Shown here: positions 1-7,091 of the stretch, piece after piece
Layout of the letters: every line of letters starts with the position of its first letter
How positions within the stretch are numbered: position 1 is the first letter of the stretch
From: Alphaproteobacteria bacterium
Lineage (GTDB): Bacteria > Pseudomonadota > Alphaproteobacteria > UBA8366 > Aestuariispiraceae
Direction of reading: 5' to 3'
Length of the DNA stretch: 22,881 nt
Assembly: GCA_006844765.1 (NCBI GenBank)
Contig: SPJV01000052.1
Location: forward strand, 1 to 22,881
The notes under the pieces: generated by a model
Seen by the model: the letters and a program-made list of their open reading frames with translations, nothing else
Told to the model about the DNA's origin: nothing
Database searches by the model: none
Program-made: the position numbers and the translations under genes

Positions 1-247
1 GCGTTCCCCAAAGTACGAAGCGGACATCAACGGGTTCGCCTTCGATCCTGGAGATCGCGATACGTCCCCACCACCCTTCAAAATCAAAGAAATCAAATGC
101 TTCGCGCGGCGGAATTCGACCGCCATCCCGAATCCGGCCCTGCCAGAGAGACACAAGGTCAGCGAAAGGGCCGAAAAGCGCTGGATCAGCGTCCAACGGA
201 CAGGCCCCGTATTCCCAACGACCCAGACCATTCATGTTATCCGGCAT
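1..247 (-). CDS. PAS_5-type domain protein, N-terminal part (cut by window edge)
   Basis: An open frame runs from an ATG at 247 off the left edge, giving 82 residues with no stop. The readable protein has the pattern 'LVSLWQGRIRDGGRIPPREAFD', then 'FEGWWGRIAISRIEG' and 'VRFVLWGT'. This resembles the start of the short PAS_5 proteins common in Rhodospirillales-type alphaproteobacteria, in which a WxxxR..G.lP.R..fD segment precedes a PAS core. AGGGA lies about five bases before the ATG at 247, and a second in-frame ATG is at 235. The gene lies 114 bp downstream of the reductase gene on the same strand, so it could be cotranscribed, but I see no functional link to benzoate. The family is thought to be sensory or regulatory, and the ligand is unknown. 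Confidence 0.6.
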   Translation of the reverse strand, partial: MPDNMNGLGRWEYGACPLDADPALFGPFADLVSLWQGRIRDGGRIPPREAFDFFDFEGWWGRIAISRIEGEPVDVRFVLWGT

Positions 248-361
248 GACGTCCCTAACCACAAAACACCCCTGCGAGAGACGTTAGCAGTGATTGCAGG
301 GAAAATCCCGATGAAATCTCAGCACATATGGTCAAGCGTGGATCGACAGGCGCGGTAGGCG

Positions 362-1663
362 CTACACCTCAACCGCTTTAACCATCTCTTCGATTGCATG
401 AAATTTCTTGCGCACGCGGTCTTCAGCTGCTGCAGCTTCTTCTGCCGCATTAATCTTCAGCCAACCCGCCCAATCAACCGGCTTAATGCCCGCATCCGAC
501 AATAGTGGCAGGATTGCTTTCCGCCCTGGTTTGCCGCCGGCGGGGCATTCCGCCAGCATCCGCTCGGCCACATCCTGAGCCTCTGAGCGGTTGGTGCCGA
601 TGGTGCCGGAAGGACCGCGCTTCGCCCAGCCGACGACATAGAGCCCGTCTGAGATCAGGCCATCATCATTCGGTACTTTGCCTTCTTCCAACGGCAGCCC
701 TTCTACCTCAAGCGACCGATATCCAATGCACGGGACAAGGAGTTGCGCCGGAATCTCCTCGATCTCGTCTGTGAGGACTGCGCTTCCATCCTCCACGCGG
801 GTCTTTCTGAACCGCACAGCACGGACACGCCCCTGGTCATCGCCCAGGACCTCTTCCGGGGACAACCGAAAGGCAAAGCGTACCGTATGCGGCTTACCCG
901 CCGCCAGACGCTCTTCATATTCGGCGGCGTTATCTTTCAGCAGGGTAACAGCCTTGCTTCCCCCCTCCGGGTCCTGGCCTTCCATATCCGCCGGATCAAT
1001 CAGCATCGCCGCATCTTCCAGCTCGGCAATCTCACGTAACTCCAAGGGGGAGAATTTATTCGCCTGCGGATCGCGACGCCCCACGATGGTCACCCGTCGG
1101 GTCGGCTCCTGAAGCATATGAGCTTCGACGTCTGGGGAGATGTCCGAACCTTCCAACTCGCTGGCCTGCTTGGCCAATAGCCGCGTCACATCCAGGGCAA
1201 CATTCCCATTGCCGATGACGATGATGTCACTCACCCGCTCCAGCGGCGGCGGCGCATCGGTGTGATCGGGGTGACTATTGTACCAACGCGTATAAGCGCC
1301 CGACCCAACCACGCCTAACAGGTCATCGCCCGGAATACCGAGCTTGCGGTCTTCCGGTGCCCCGATTGCAATCAGGACGCCGTCGTAACTGTCCTGCAAC
1401 TGGGCCAGTGAGATATCACCACCAACCTCTACATTGCCCATGAAGTGAACTTCGTCCCGCGTCAACGTCTTCGCCATCACGCGAGCAACAATCTTGATCG
1501 ACTGGTGATCCGGCGCCACGCCGGCCCGAACCAAGCCGAATGGCGTCGGCAGCCGGTCATAGACATCAATCTCGACCGGGCCGACTGCCTTTCGTGCCAG
1601 CCGCTCCGCAGCATAACACCCGGACGGACCGGACCCGACAACGGCAAACTTCTGGATAGACAT
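362..1663 (-). CDS. FprA/adrenodoxin-reductase-like NADPH:flavodoxin/ferredoxin oxidoreductase
   Basis: This is a 433-residue two-dinucleotide-domain flavoprotein of the ferredoxin-NADP reductase FprA/adrenodoxin reductase family. The FAD motif GSGPSG is at residues 10-15, the family block LPTPFGLVRAGVAPDHQ at about 38-54, the NADP Rossmann motif GNGNVALD at about 151-158, GRRDPQ (NADPH phosphate contact) at about 195-200, and the C-terminal FAD block GWAKRGPSGTIGTNR at about 345-359. I chose the ATG at 1663 because GGGAG lies eight bases upstream. A longer frame begins only at a TTG (1684) without a ribosome site. It is the third gene of the boxC-boxB operon, 51 bp after boxB. The family moves electrons from NADPH to a one-electron carrier. 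Here it probably feeds the BoxB diiron oxygenase, in place of the usual BoxA, perhaps through the flavodoxin at 6078-6539. It has no ferredoxin cysteine clusters, so it is not BoxA itself. Confidence 0.88.
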   Translation of the reverse strand: MSIQKFAVVGSGPSGCYAAERLARKAVGPVEIDVYDRLPTPFGLVRAGVAPDHQSIKIVARVMAKTLTRDEVHFMGNVEVGGDISLAQLQDSYDGVLIAIGAPEDRKLGIPGDDLLGVVGSGAYTRWYNSHPDHTDAPPPLERVSDIIVIGNGNVALDVTRLLAKQASELEGSDISPDVEAHMLQEPTRRVTIVGRRDPQANKFSPLELREIAELEDAAMLIDPADMEGQDPEGGSKAVTLLKDNAAEYEERLAAGKPHTVRFAFRLSPEEVLGDDQGRVRAVRFRKTRVEDGSAVLTDEIEEIPAQLLVPCIGYRSLEVEGLPLEEGKVPNDDGLISDGLYVVGWAKRGPSGTIGTNRSEAQDVAERMLAECPAGGKPGRKAILPLLSDAGIKPVDWAGWLKINAAEEAAAAEDRVRKKFHAIEEMVKAVEV

Positions 1664-1714
1664 GAGGTTGGCTCCCAACAGCAACAGTGATGCTAGATTG
1701 CCCAGCCCTTATCC

Positions 1715-3139
1715 TCAGTGCAACACCACGTATTCATAGTCGATGCCAAGATTGTTGATGCCGCGATCCGGCGGCGCGATCCAGCCCGCCATTTTACCCG
1801 GCTCTTTCACCGACACCATAAGGCTCTTCACATAGGCCCGATCAGCCTCGGTCGGAAGCCAATGCGGTCCGCCGGCCGCATATTCTTCCTCAGAAATCCG
1901 GTTGCCCTTCGGATCAACGGGCATGCCGGCCCAAGGGCCAATATTCCGGCGGAAACGGGTCGACGGTAGCGACAGCTCAATGTCAAAGCCGGCCTTCTTG
2001 ATCAGGCGATTCCAGCGGGTGAGACCGATCATGCAGTCCTTCACATAGGCCTGACGCACGATTTCGTTCATCGCATTCCGGGTCGGAACCTCCAGATCAG
2101 TCACGGTCATTCCATCACCCGGCACGACCAATGTCTCTGAAGTCTCGGTGCAGAGGTGATCTTCAAACATGAACTCGTCAGGACGGCCTTTGATCCCGGT
2201 CGCGAAATATGTCGCCGCGTTGGACGAACTTTCGGAGCCAAAAAGATCCAGACAGGAGGAAAACCAGAAATTGATGTAGCGCTGTAAAAGCCCCAGATCG
2301 ATGATCCCGGCTTTCTGGAGCGCTTCCGGGTCATCCGTCCCGGTTTCCTTCATGACTTGTAATGCCCGCTTGACGATGCGGGCAATGCCGGTTTCACCAA
2401 CGAACATGTGATGGGCTTCTTCCGTCAGCATGAACTGGCAGGTCCGCGCCAAGGGATCGAACCCACTCTCCGCCAGACATTTCAGCTGGAACTTGCCATC
2501 CCGGTCCGTGAAATAGGTGAACATGAAGAAGCTGAGCCAGTCATCAATCGGCTCATTGAAGGTCCCCAGAATACGCGGATTATCTTCATCACCGGAATGA
2601 CGATGCAACAGCTCTTCCGCCTCTTCCCGGCCATCGCGTCCGAAATAGGCATGCAGCAAATATACCATGGCCCAGAGATGCCGGCCTTCCTCAACATTCA
2701 CCTGAAAGAGATTGCGGAGGTCATAGAGCGACGGGCAGGTCTGACCAAGTAGGCGCTGTTGTTCCACAGAGGCCGGTTCGGTATCCCCCTGGGTCACGAT
2801 TATATTGCGCAACGCCGCCCGGAATTCACCGGGGACTTCCTGCCAGGCAGACTTACCCATATTGTCACCGAAACCAACGGTGCGGTCCTGTTCCCGATCA
2901 GCCAGGAAGATGCCCCAACGATAATCCGGCATTTTCACTTGCCCGAATGTCGCCCAACCCTTGGCATCGACCGACGTCGCTGTGCGCAGATAAACGTCGG
3001 AAGTCTGGAAGCCTTCCGGTCCAAGGTCTTTCCACCAGTCCAGGAAACGCGGCTGCCAGTGTTCAAGAGCACGCTGCAGGCGCCGGTCGGTGCCCAGGTC
3101 CACATTGTTCGGAATGCGTTCTTTATAGTCGATGCCCAT
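1715..3139 (-). CDS. boxB: Benzoyl-CoA 2,3-epoxidase, oxygenase subunit BoxB
   Basis: BoxB is the class I diiron monooxygenase that converts benzoyl-CoA, O2 and reducing equivalents to 2,3-epoxybenzoyl-CoA. The protein has 474 residues, the usual family length. Candidate diiron ligands follow the known pattern: E121, E151-x-x-H154 (in NVEEGRHLW), D212 (FTYFTD) and E241-x-x-H244 (TEEAHHMF). The start at 3139 has an AAAGG ribosome site about nine bases upstream. The gene lies 58 bp downstream of boxC and 51 bp upstream of the FprA-like reductase gene, all on one strand and probably one transcript. The unusual point is the partner: BoxB normally receives electrons from BoxA, which is absent here. 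Confidence 0.96.
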   Translation of the reverse strand: MGIDYKERIPNNVDLGTDRRLQRALEHWQPRFLDWWKDLGPEGFQTSDVYLRTATSVDAKGWATFGQVKMPDYRWGIFLADREQDRTVGFGDNMGKSAWQEVPGEFRAALRNIIVTQGDTEPASVEQQRLLGQTCPSLYDLRNLFQVNVEEGRHLWAMVYLLHAYFGRDGREEAEELLHRHSGDEDNPRILGTFNEPIDDWLSFFMFTYFTDRDGKFQLKCLAESGFDPLARTCQFMLTEEAHHMFVGETGIARIVKRALQVMKETGTDDPEALQKAGIIDLGLLQRYINFWFSSCLDLFGSESSSNAATYFATGIKGRPDEFMFEDHLCTETSETLVVPGDGMTVTDLEVPTRNAMNEIVRQAYVKDCMIGLTRWNRLIKKAGFDIELSLPSTRFRRNIGPWAGMPVDPKGNRISEEEYAAGGPHWLPTEADRAYVKSLMVSVKEPGKMAGWIAPPDRGINNLGIDYEYVVLH

Positions 3140-3197
3140 TTTTCATGCCTTTCCGCTTGTTACCTTTGACCGGTCCATCCTTCGAGACAGCCCGCTC

Positions 3198-4862
3198 TTA
3201 AACCCGTTTCCAGTCGAACTCGGCCTTGGAGCCTCCGCCAAACCGCTTCAACGCACCGGTCTCTCCGACCGCGTTCGGGCGAATGAAAATCCAGTTCTGC
3301 CACGCCGAAAGTCGTCCGAAGATCTTGGTGAACATCGTCTCCCGACCGCCGAAGCGCAGATTGGCTTCCAGCCCCGTCAGAGCATCCGGCGACAGGCTCG
3401 CCCGCTCTTCAATCGCGATCCGGATTTCATCATCCCAATCGAGATCGTCCGGCGCGAAGGTCACCAAACCGTCCTCCATTGCATCGGCAGGCGTCAATGC
3501 CTCGCCAATCCGATCTTCCAGCGCGGTAATGACCGCCGTGTCTTCGTTAAACCGGGTTTCCAGTCGGGTGAGGCCATTGACCATGCGGTAAGGTCCGAAA
3601 TTCATTGAAGAGAACGCGATTGTCGGCGCCTCCCCTTCCCCTTCAGGCAGGTCCAGCATGAAGGAGCGATCCGCCGCCAGGGCCAACTCAAACAGCGTCC
3701 CGGCGAAGCAGGAGCCTTCCTCGATCATTGCGAACAGACTGCGCGACGTGACATCCACCCGCGCCAGGGTGCGGCGGATCATGCCGATCGTCTCATTCAC
3801 AAACCAATCATCTACATGATCGGCAAGCGCTGCATCGGCGGCCAGAACATGCGCCGGATCGCCTTCGGTCTTCAGCGTCCACAGGCCAATCTCTTCGTGA
3901 TTGGTGCGCAGCATCAAGATTGCATCATCCAGCTCCCGCGCCATCGCCAAGGGCCACCAGTTCATGCCTGCCGCCTTGATCGCTGCCAGGTCTGATGCCG
4001 GGGTTTCCGTCGGCGCCTTCACGGTGATTGAGGCGATCCGTCCGCTGCCATCAATATCGACAGAAACATTCGGATAGTCATAGCCATTGTCTTTGACATT
4101 CCGCGCGACAGGGGTCATCGGAATTCCAGGCTCCGTCGTCCCGCGCGGACCGGTTGCTTCCGCAGAGAGGGCCGCGACGCGATCGCTGACTTTCTCCTGA
4201 AAGGATTGCTTTGGCGCGATGTGATCGACCAAGCCCCAATCCAGCGCTTTCTTGCCGCGAAAGCCTTCCTCACTGGTGCAGAACACATCGGCGATGTCGC
4301 GGCGAACTTTGCGTTTATCGGTCACTCGCGTCAGTCCGCCCGTGCCGGGCAGCACGCCCAGGAGCGGCGCTTCAGGCAGGCTAACAGCGCTGGAGCGATC
4401 ATCGATCAGAACAATCTCATCGCACGCCAGCGCGACCTCATACCCGCCGCCGGCACAGGTGCCGTTCACCGCCGCGACGAACTTCAAACCGGAATGTTGG
4501 GACGAATCTTCAAGACCGTTTCGGGTCTCGTTGGTGAATTTACAGAAGTTCACCTTCCACCCGTGGGAGCTTTGGCCAAGCATATAGATATTCGCACCGG
4601 CACAGAACATCCGATCCAGACCGCTGGTCAGGACCACCGTTTTGACTTGCGGATGTTCGAAGCGAATGCGCTGAACCGCATCATGCAGCTCCATATCAAC
4701 GCCCAGATCATAGGAATTGAGCTTCAACGCATATCCTGGGCGCAATCCACCGTCTTCATCCACGGTCATGGTCAAGGTCGCAACCTCGCCATCGACATCC
4801 ATGCTCCAGTGACGATACGTCTCCGGGTCCCTATCGAAAGTGATCAGATTTTCATAAGCCAT
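3198..4862 (-). CDS. boxC: 2,3-epoxybenzoyl-CoA dihydrolase (ring-opening) BoxC
   Basis: BoxC hydrolytically opens 2,3-epoxybenzoyl-CoA to 3,4-didehydroadipyl-CoA semialdehyde and formate. The protein has 554 residues, as expected for this enlarged crotonase-family enzyme. The N-terminal half carries crotonase blocks: FCAGANI at 86-92 and NGTCAGGGYEVALACDEI at 133-150, the oxyanion-hole and active-site region. The second half is a diverged crotonase-like repeat, with FAGTLFELALAADRSFMLD as its counterpart. The ATG at 4862 follows an AAGGGG ribosome site at eight bases. It is the first gene of the box operon and sits directly behind the promoter with the TGCA repeats. BoxD, the aldehyde dehydrogenase for the next step, is not in this window. 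Confidence 0.96.
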   Translation of the reverse strand: MAYENLITFDRDPETYRHWSMDVDGEVATLTMTVDEDGGLRPGYALKLNSYDLGVDMELHDAVQRIRFEHPQVKTVVLTSGLDRMFCAGANIYMLGQSSHGWKVNFCKFTNETRNGLEDSSQHSGLKFVAAVNGTCAGGGYEVALACDEIVLIDDRSSAVSLPEAPLLGVLPGTGGLTRVTDKRKVRRDIADVFCTSEEGFRGKKALDWGLVDHIAPKQSFQEKVSDRVAALSAEATGPRGTTEPGIPMTPVARNVKDNGYDYPNVSVDIDGSGRIASITVKAPTETPASDLAAIKAAGMNWWPLAMARELDDAILMLRTNHEEIGLWTLKTEGDPAHVLAADAALADHVDDWFVNETIGMIRRTLARVDVTSRSLFAMIEEGSCFAGTLFELALAADRSFMLDLPEGEGEAPTIAFSSMNFGPYRMVNGLTRLETRFNEDTAVITALEDRIGEALTPADAMEDGLVTFAPDDLDWDDEIRIAIEERASLSPDALTGLEANLRFGGRETMFTKIFGRLSAWQNWIFIRPNAVGETGALKRFGGGSKAEFDWKRV

Positions 4863-4931
4863 GCATCCATCCCCTTAATCACGCCAGCGGCCCAACATCT
4901 GGGTTTCGCTCGATCCCGGCGTGAGAATTGA

Positions 4932-4955
4932 TGCAATATAATGCACTTTCATGCA
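4932..4955. promoter_or_regulatory. Candidate BoxR operator: three TGCA repeats at 10-bp period
   Basis: TGCA occurs at 4932-4935, 4942-4945 and 4952-4955, each pair separated by exactly six bases, that is, one helical turn. TGCA direct repeats with N6 spacing are the known operator element of the BzdR/BoxR family in Azoarcus. The array overlaps the -10 and spacer of the box promoter and lies in the 116-bp gap between boxR and boxC. That BoxR binds here is inferred from the motif and the adjacent regulator gene. Confidence 0.68.
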
Positions 4956-4962
4956 AAGTGAA
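4935..4962 (-). promoter_or_regulatory. Predicted promoter of boxC-boxB-reductase operon
   Basis: Reading the minus strand, TTCACT (4962-4957) is a 4/6 match to a -35 box. A 16-bp spacer follows, then TATATT (4940-4935), a 5/6 match to a -10 box. Transcription would start near 4928 and give a leader of about 65 nt before the boxC ATG at 4862. The promoter is interleaved with three TGCA repeats, so a repressor bound there would block polymerase. This is a prediction from hexamer matches only. Confidence 0.5.
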
Positions 4963-4978
4963 AGCGGAAAGTGAAATA

Positions 4979-5914
4979 TTATGCCGGTTTCCCGATAAAT
5001 TGCCCGGCGAGCTTCGCCAGAGCATCGGTGCTTTCCTTCTCTGAAGACCCGGATGTTTCCAGAATTGCATCGGCGCGGCGATAGTCGGGATCCCGTGCAT
5101 CCAGGATCGCCTTCAGATCGTCCATCGCCTCTTCATTTCTGGCCATGGGGCGCAAATCGCCCTGCGCAATCACCCGGGACATGTAGTCCCTTGGTTCGGC
5201 GCGAAGCCACACTGTATGACACCGCTTCAGCAACATGCCATAGGTCTCCGGCTCCGACACGATCCCGCCACCGGTTGCGATCACCGCCGCCGCGTTATCG
5301 ACAACTGCACGCTCTAAGCAGCGCCGCTCGATCCGGCGAAAAGCGGCTTGGCCGGACAAAGCCAGGATTTCGCCCACACTGCCGCCATACTCTTGCTCGA
5401 CCAAGCGATTGAGTTCGATAAATGGCACAGATAGACGCTCCGCCAGGGATTTCCCCAAGGTCGACTTCCCTGCCCCGCGTAAGCCGATCAAAGCAATCCG
5501 GCGTCCTTTTCCCTCTCTGGAAAGCTGGGACAGGCGTTGCGTCAACTCGTCCTTCAGGGCAGGAATCATAGGTTCGGGCAATTGCGCGATCAGCGCTGCA
5601 AGCTCAGCCCGACTACCATCAGCCATTGTCAGGGGAATTGAGCCTTCCCCTGTAATGAGTTCGGCAAGCGGGTAGTCGACAGCCGTCGCGATCTGCCGCA
5701 ACACCGTAATCGACGGATTGCCGGTCCCGCCTTCAAGCTGCGCCAAATACCGTTCTGAAACGCCGGAGTCTCGGGCAAGAATGCGCCGGGCCATGCCGCG
5801 CCTTGCCCGGGCAGCCCTTACCCGGCTACCAAGCTCCGCAAGATAGGCTGACAATTCCGTATCGATGTCTTCCTTGGTGCTCGCCGTCACAGTCTGCTTT
5901 CCCTCTTTGACCAT
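4979..5914 (-). CDS. boxR: BoxR/BzdR-type regulator: XRE helix-turn-helix fused to shikimate-kinase-like sensor
   Basis: The protein has an N-terminal XRE/HTH_3 domain (GSRVRAARARRGMARRILAR through YLAQLEGGTGNPSI, about residues 29-80). A linker follows, then a shikimate-kinase-like domain with P-loop GLRGAGKST (about 144-152) and ATGGGIV (about 213-219). This fusion is diagnostic of BzdR/BoxR, which repress benzoyl-CoA pathway promoters and release DNA when benzoyl-CoA binds. The longest frame starts at an ATG at 5944, but that codon lies inside the TGCA operator and has no ribosome site. I therefore use the in-frame ATG at 5914 (311 residues, GAAGG close upstream). A GTG at 5890 behind GAGGG is also possible (303 residues, close to the usual length of about 298). 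The gene ends 117 bp before boxC. Confidence 0.9.
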   Translation of the reverse strand: MVKEGKQTVTASTKEDIDTELSAYLAELGSRVRAARARRGMARRILARDSGVSERYLAQLEGGTGNPSITVLRQIATAVDYPLAELITGEGSIPLTMADGSRAELAALIAQLPEPMIPALKDELTQRLSQLSREGKGRRIALIGLRGAGKSTLGKSLAERLSVPFIELNRLVEQEYGGSVGEILALSGQAAFRRIERRCLERAVVDNAAAVIATGGGIVSEPETYGMLLKRCHTVWLRAEPRDYMSRVIAQGDLRPMARNEEAMDDLKAILDARDPDYRRADAILETSGSSEKESTDALAKLAGQFIGKPA

Positions 5915-5925
5915 CGCCTTCGCGC

Positions 5926-5954
5926 TTTTCAACCCGCGAAACATGCACTATAGT
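5926..5954 (+). promoter_or_regulatory. Predicted promoter of flavodoxin-benzoate ligase operon
   Basis: TTTTCA (5926-5931) is a 4/6 match to a -35 box. A 17-bp spacer follows, then TATAGT (5949-5954), a 5/6 match to a -10 box. The -10 box lies within the palindromic TGCA-N6-TGCA element, so binding there should repress this operon. The leader before the flavodoxin ATG at 6078 would be about 117 nt and contains a small hairpin, TTCCC/GGGAA at 5998-6013. Because the palindrome centre reads the same on both strands, a TATAGT also faces boxR, but I found no good -35 for that direction. Confidence 0.5.
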
Positions 5955-5957
5955 GCA
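5944..5957. promoter_or_regulatory. Candidate BoxR operator: 14-bp perfect palindrome TGCA-N6-TGCA
   Basis: TGCACTATAGTGCA is a perfect palindrome with TGCA at 5944-5947 and 5954-5957, the same N6 spacing as the array in front of boxC. It covers the -10 of the plus-strand operon and the region just upstream of boxR. One protein could therefore control both the ligase operon and its own gene. It matches the TGCA-based operator described for BzdR/BoxR. Binding is inferred. Confidence 0.68.
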
Positions 5958-6077
5958 AGTAACTTGATAAGGCGAGCCATCTCTTCGGTGGCGCGTCTTC
6001 CCCATCACGGGAATGGGACAAACATCAAGAGACGGCGCACATTCTTAAGCGCATTGGATGATGGGATAAAACGCGGG

Positions 6078-6539
6078 ATGAATAAACCTGTCACGATACT
6101 GGTCGGCACCATGACCGGAACGGCGGAGCTGGTCGCAGAAGAAATCGCAGATGTCTTGAGTGATCGGGGCGTCGATAATGATATCGCCTTGATGGACGAT
6201 CTGGATGCGACATCGGTTGATGCCGACAAGGCCTATATCATTTGCACATCTACCTATGGACAAGGCGATGTCCCGGACAATGCGCAAGACTTCTTTGAAG
6301 CGCTGGAACAGGGCCGCCCCAATCTTTCAGCAATAAGCTACGGCATTTTTTGTCTGGGTGATTCCACCTACCAGCAAACATTCTGTTTCGGTGGCATCAA
6401 GTTCGACACGTTGTTCGCGGATCTCGGCGCCACGCGGATCGGCGACCGGAAGGAACATAATGCCTCTGAAGGCACTCTGCCGGAAGATGAAGCGGCAGAC
6501 TGGGCCGCGGATTGGCACGATCTCTACAGCGCAGCATAG
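6078..6539 (+). CDS. Short flavodoxin-domain protein (MioC-like electron carrier)
   Basis: This is a 153-residue free-standing flavodoxin fold that binds FMN. The phosphate loop reads GTMTGTA at residues 10-16. The isoalloxazine-binding loops read STYGQGDVP at 58-66 and CLGDSTY at 92-98, which resembles MioC and the flavodoxin domains of sulfite and P450 reductases. The ATG at 6078 aligns with the start of the beta-1 strand (MNKPVTILVG), whereas the frame upstream looks non-coding. It is the first gene of the operon with benzoate-CoA ligase, 20 bp before the next gene and behind the putative BoxR operator. Family knowledge supports one-electron transfer. I infer that it links the FprA-like reductase at 362-1663 to BoxB, replacing the ferredoxin part of BoxA. 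Confidence 0.88.
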   Translation: MNKPVTILVGTMTGTAELVAEEIADVLSDRGVDNDIALMDDLDATSVDADKAYIICTSTYGQGDVPDNAQDFFEALEQGRPNLSAISYGIFCLGDSTYQQTFCFGGIKFDTLFADLGATRIGDRKEHNASEGTLPEDEAADWAADWHDLYSAA

Positions 6540-6559
6540 CAGGGAATTAGGGGGCACTT

Positions 6560-7027
6560 ATGAGCGTGACAGCACTACAGGAACAGTTGAACGCCGTTAT
6601 AGAATTTGCCGACGGACGTGCACTGGATGCAACATTGGAAGCTGACCTCAACACCCGCTTCGGCGCGGACAGCGATGCCTTTACCGCCCTGGTGAAAACC
6701 TGCCGCACCGGTGTTGAAGAAGGGTGGCTGTGTAATCGCGAAGGCGGTGGCATTAAGTTCGGCCGGGCGATCAAGCCAGGGCCGGAAACCCATGGCTTTT
6801 CCGTCGACGTCGTAGAGATGGACGATATCGTCGGCCCCTATCATGCCCACCCGAATGGCGAGATTGATTTGATCATGCCGGAAGATGGCGATGCCAAATT
6901 CGACGGCGCCGGTGCCGGCTGGATGGTTTATGGGCCCGGGACGGAACATGCACCGACCGTCGCCGGCGGCAAAGCCCTGGTGCTCTATCTGCTGCCCGAT
7001 GGCGCGATTGAGTTCAAATCCAAATAA
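6560..7027 (+). CDS. DUF4863/PnbB-like small cupin protein
   Basis: This 155-residue protein resembles the DUF4863/PnbB family, which includes p-hydroxylaminobenzoate lyase of 4-nitrobenzoate degraders. The C-terminal half has a cupin-like metal site: H95-x-H97-x3-E101 in GPYHAHPNGEID, then H130 in GPGTEHAPTV. The start at 6560 has AGGGGG seven bases upstream. It sits between the flavodoxin and benzoate-CoA ligase genes and belongs to the presumed BoxR-controlled operon. Its role in benzoyl-CoA metabolism is unknown to me. It may process an aromatic side-substrate or an unstable ring-opening intermediate. The family call rests on recalled sequence similarity. Confidence 0.78.
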   Translation: MSVTALQEQLNAVIEFADGRALDATLEADLNTRFGADSDAFTALVKTCRTGVEEGWLCNREGGGIKFGRAIKPGPETHGFSVDVVEMDDIVGPYHAHPNGEIDLIMPEDGDAKFDGAGAGWMVYGPGTEHAPTVAGGKALVLYLLPDGAIEFKSK

Positions 7028-7091
7028 AACACAAAAAAGAATATCAGTATCAACAAGCACCCATAATTGGGGAATGTCCGGGGAGGACGAG

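Noticed and set aside
362..1663. Calling the reductase BoxA
   Set aside because: There are no ferredoxin cysteine clusters or FNR-type FAD/NAD domain. All motifs match the FprA/adrenodoxin reductase family instead.
5865..6077. N-terminal extension of the flavodoxin frame
   Set aside because: The upstream residues do not resemble any flavodoxin and cross the operator and promoter. The fold begins at the ATG at 6078.
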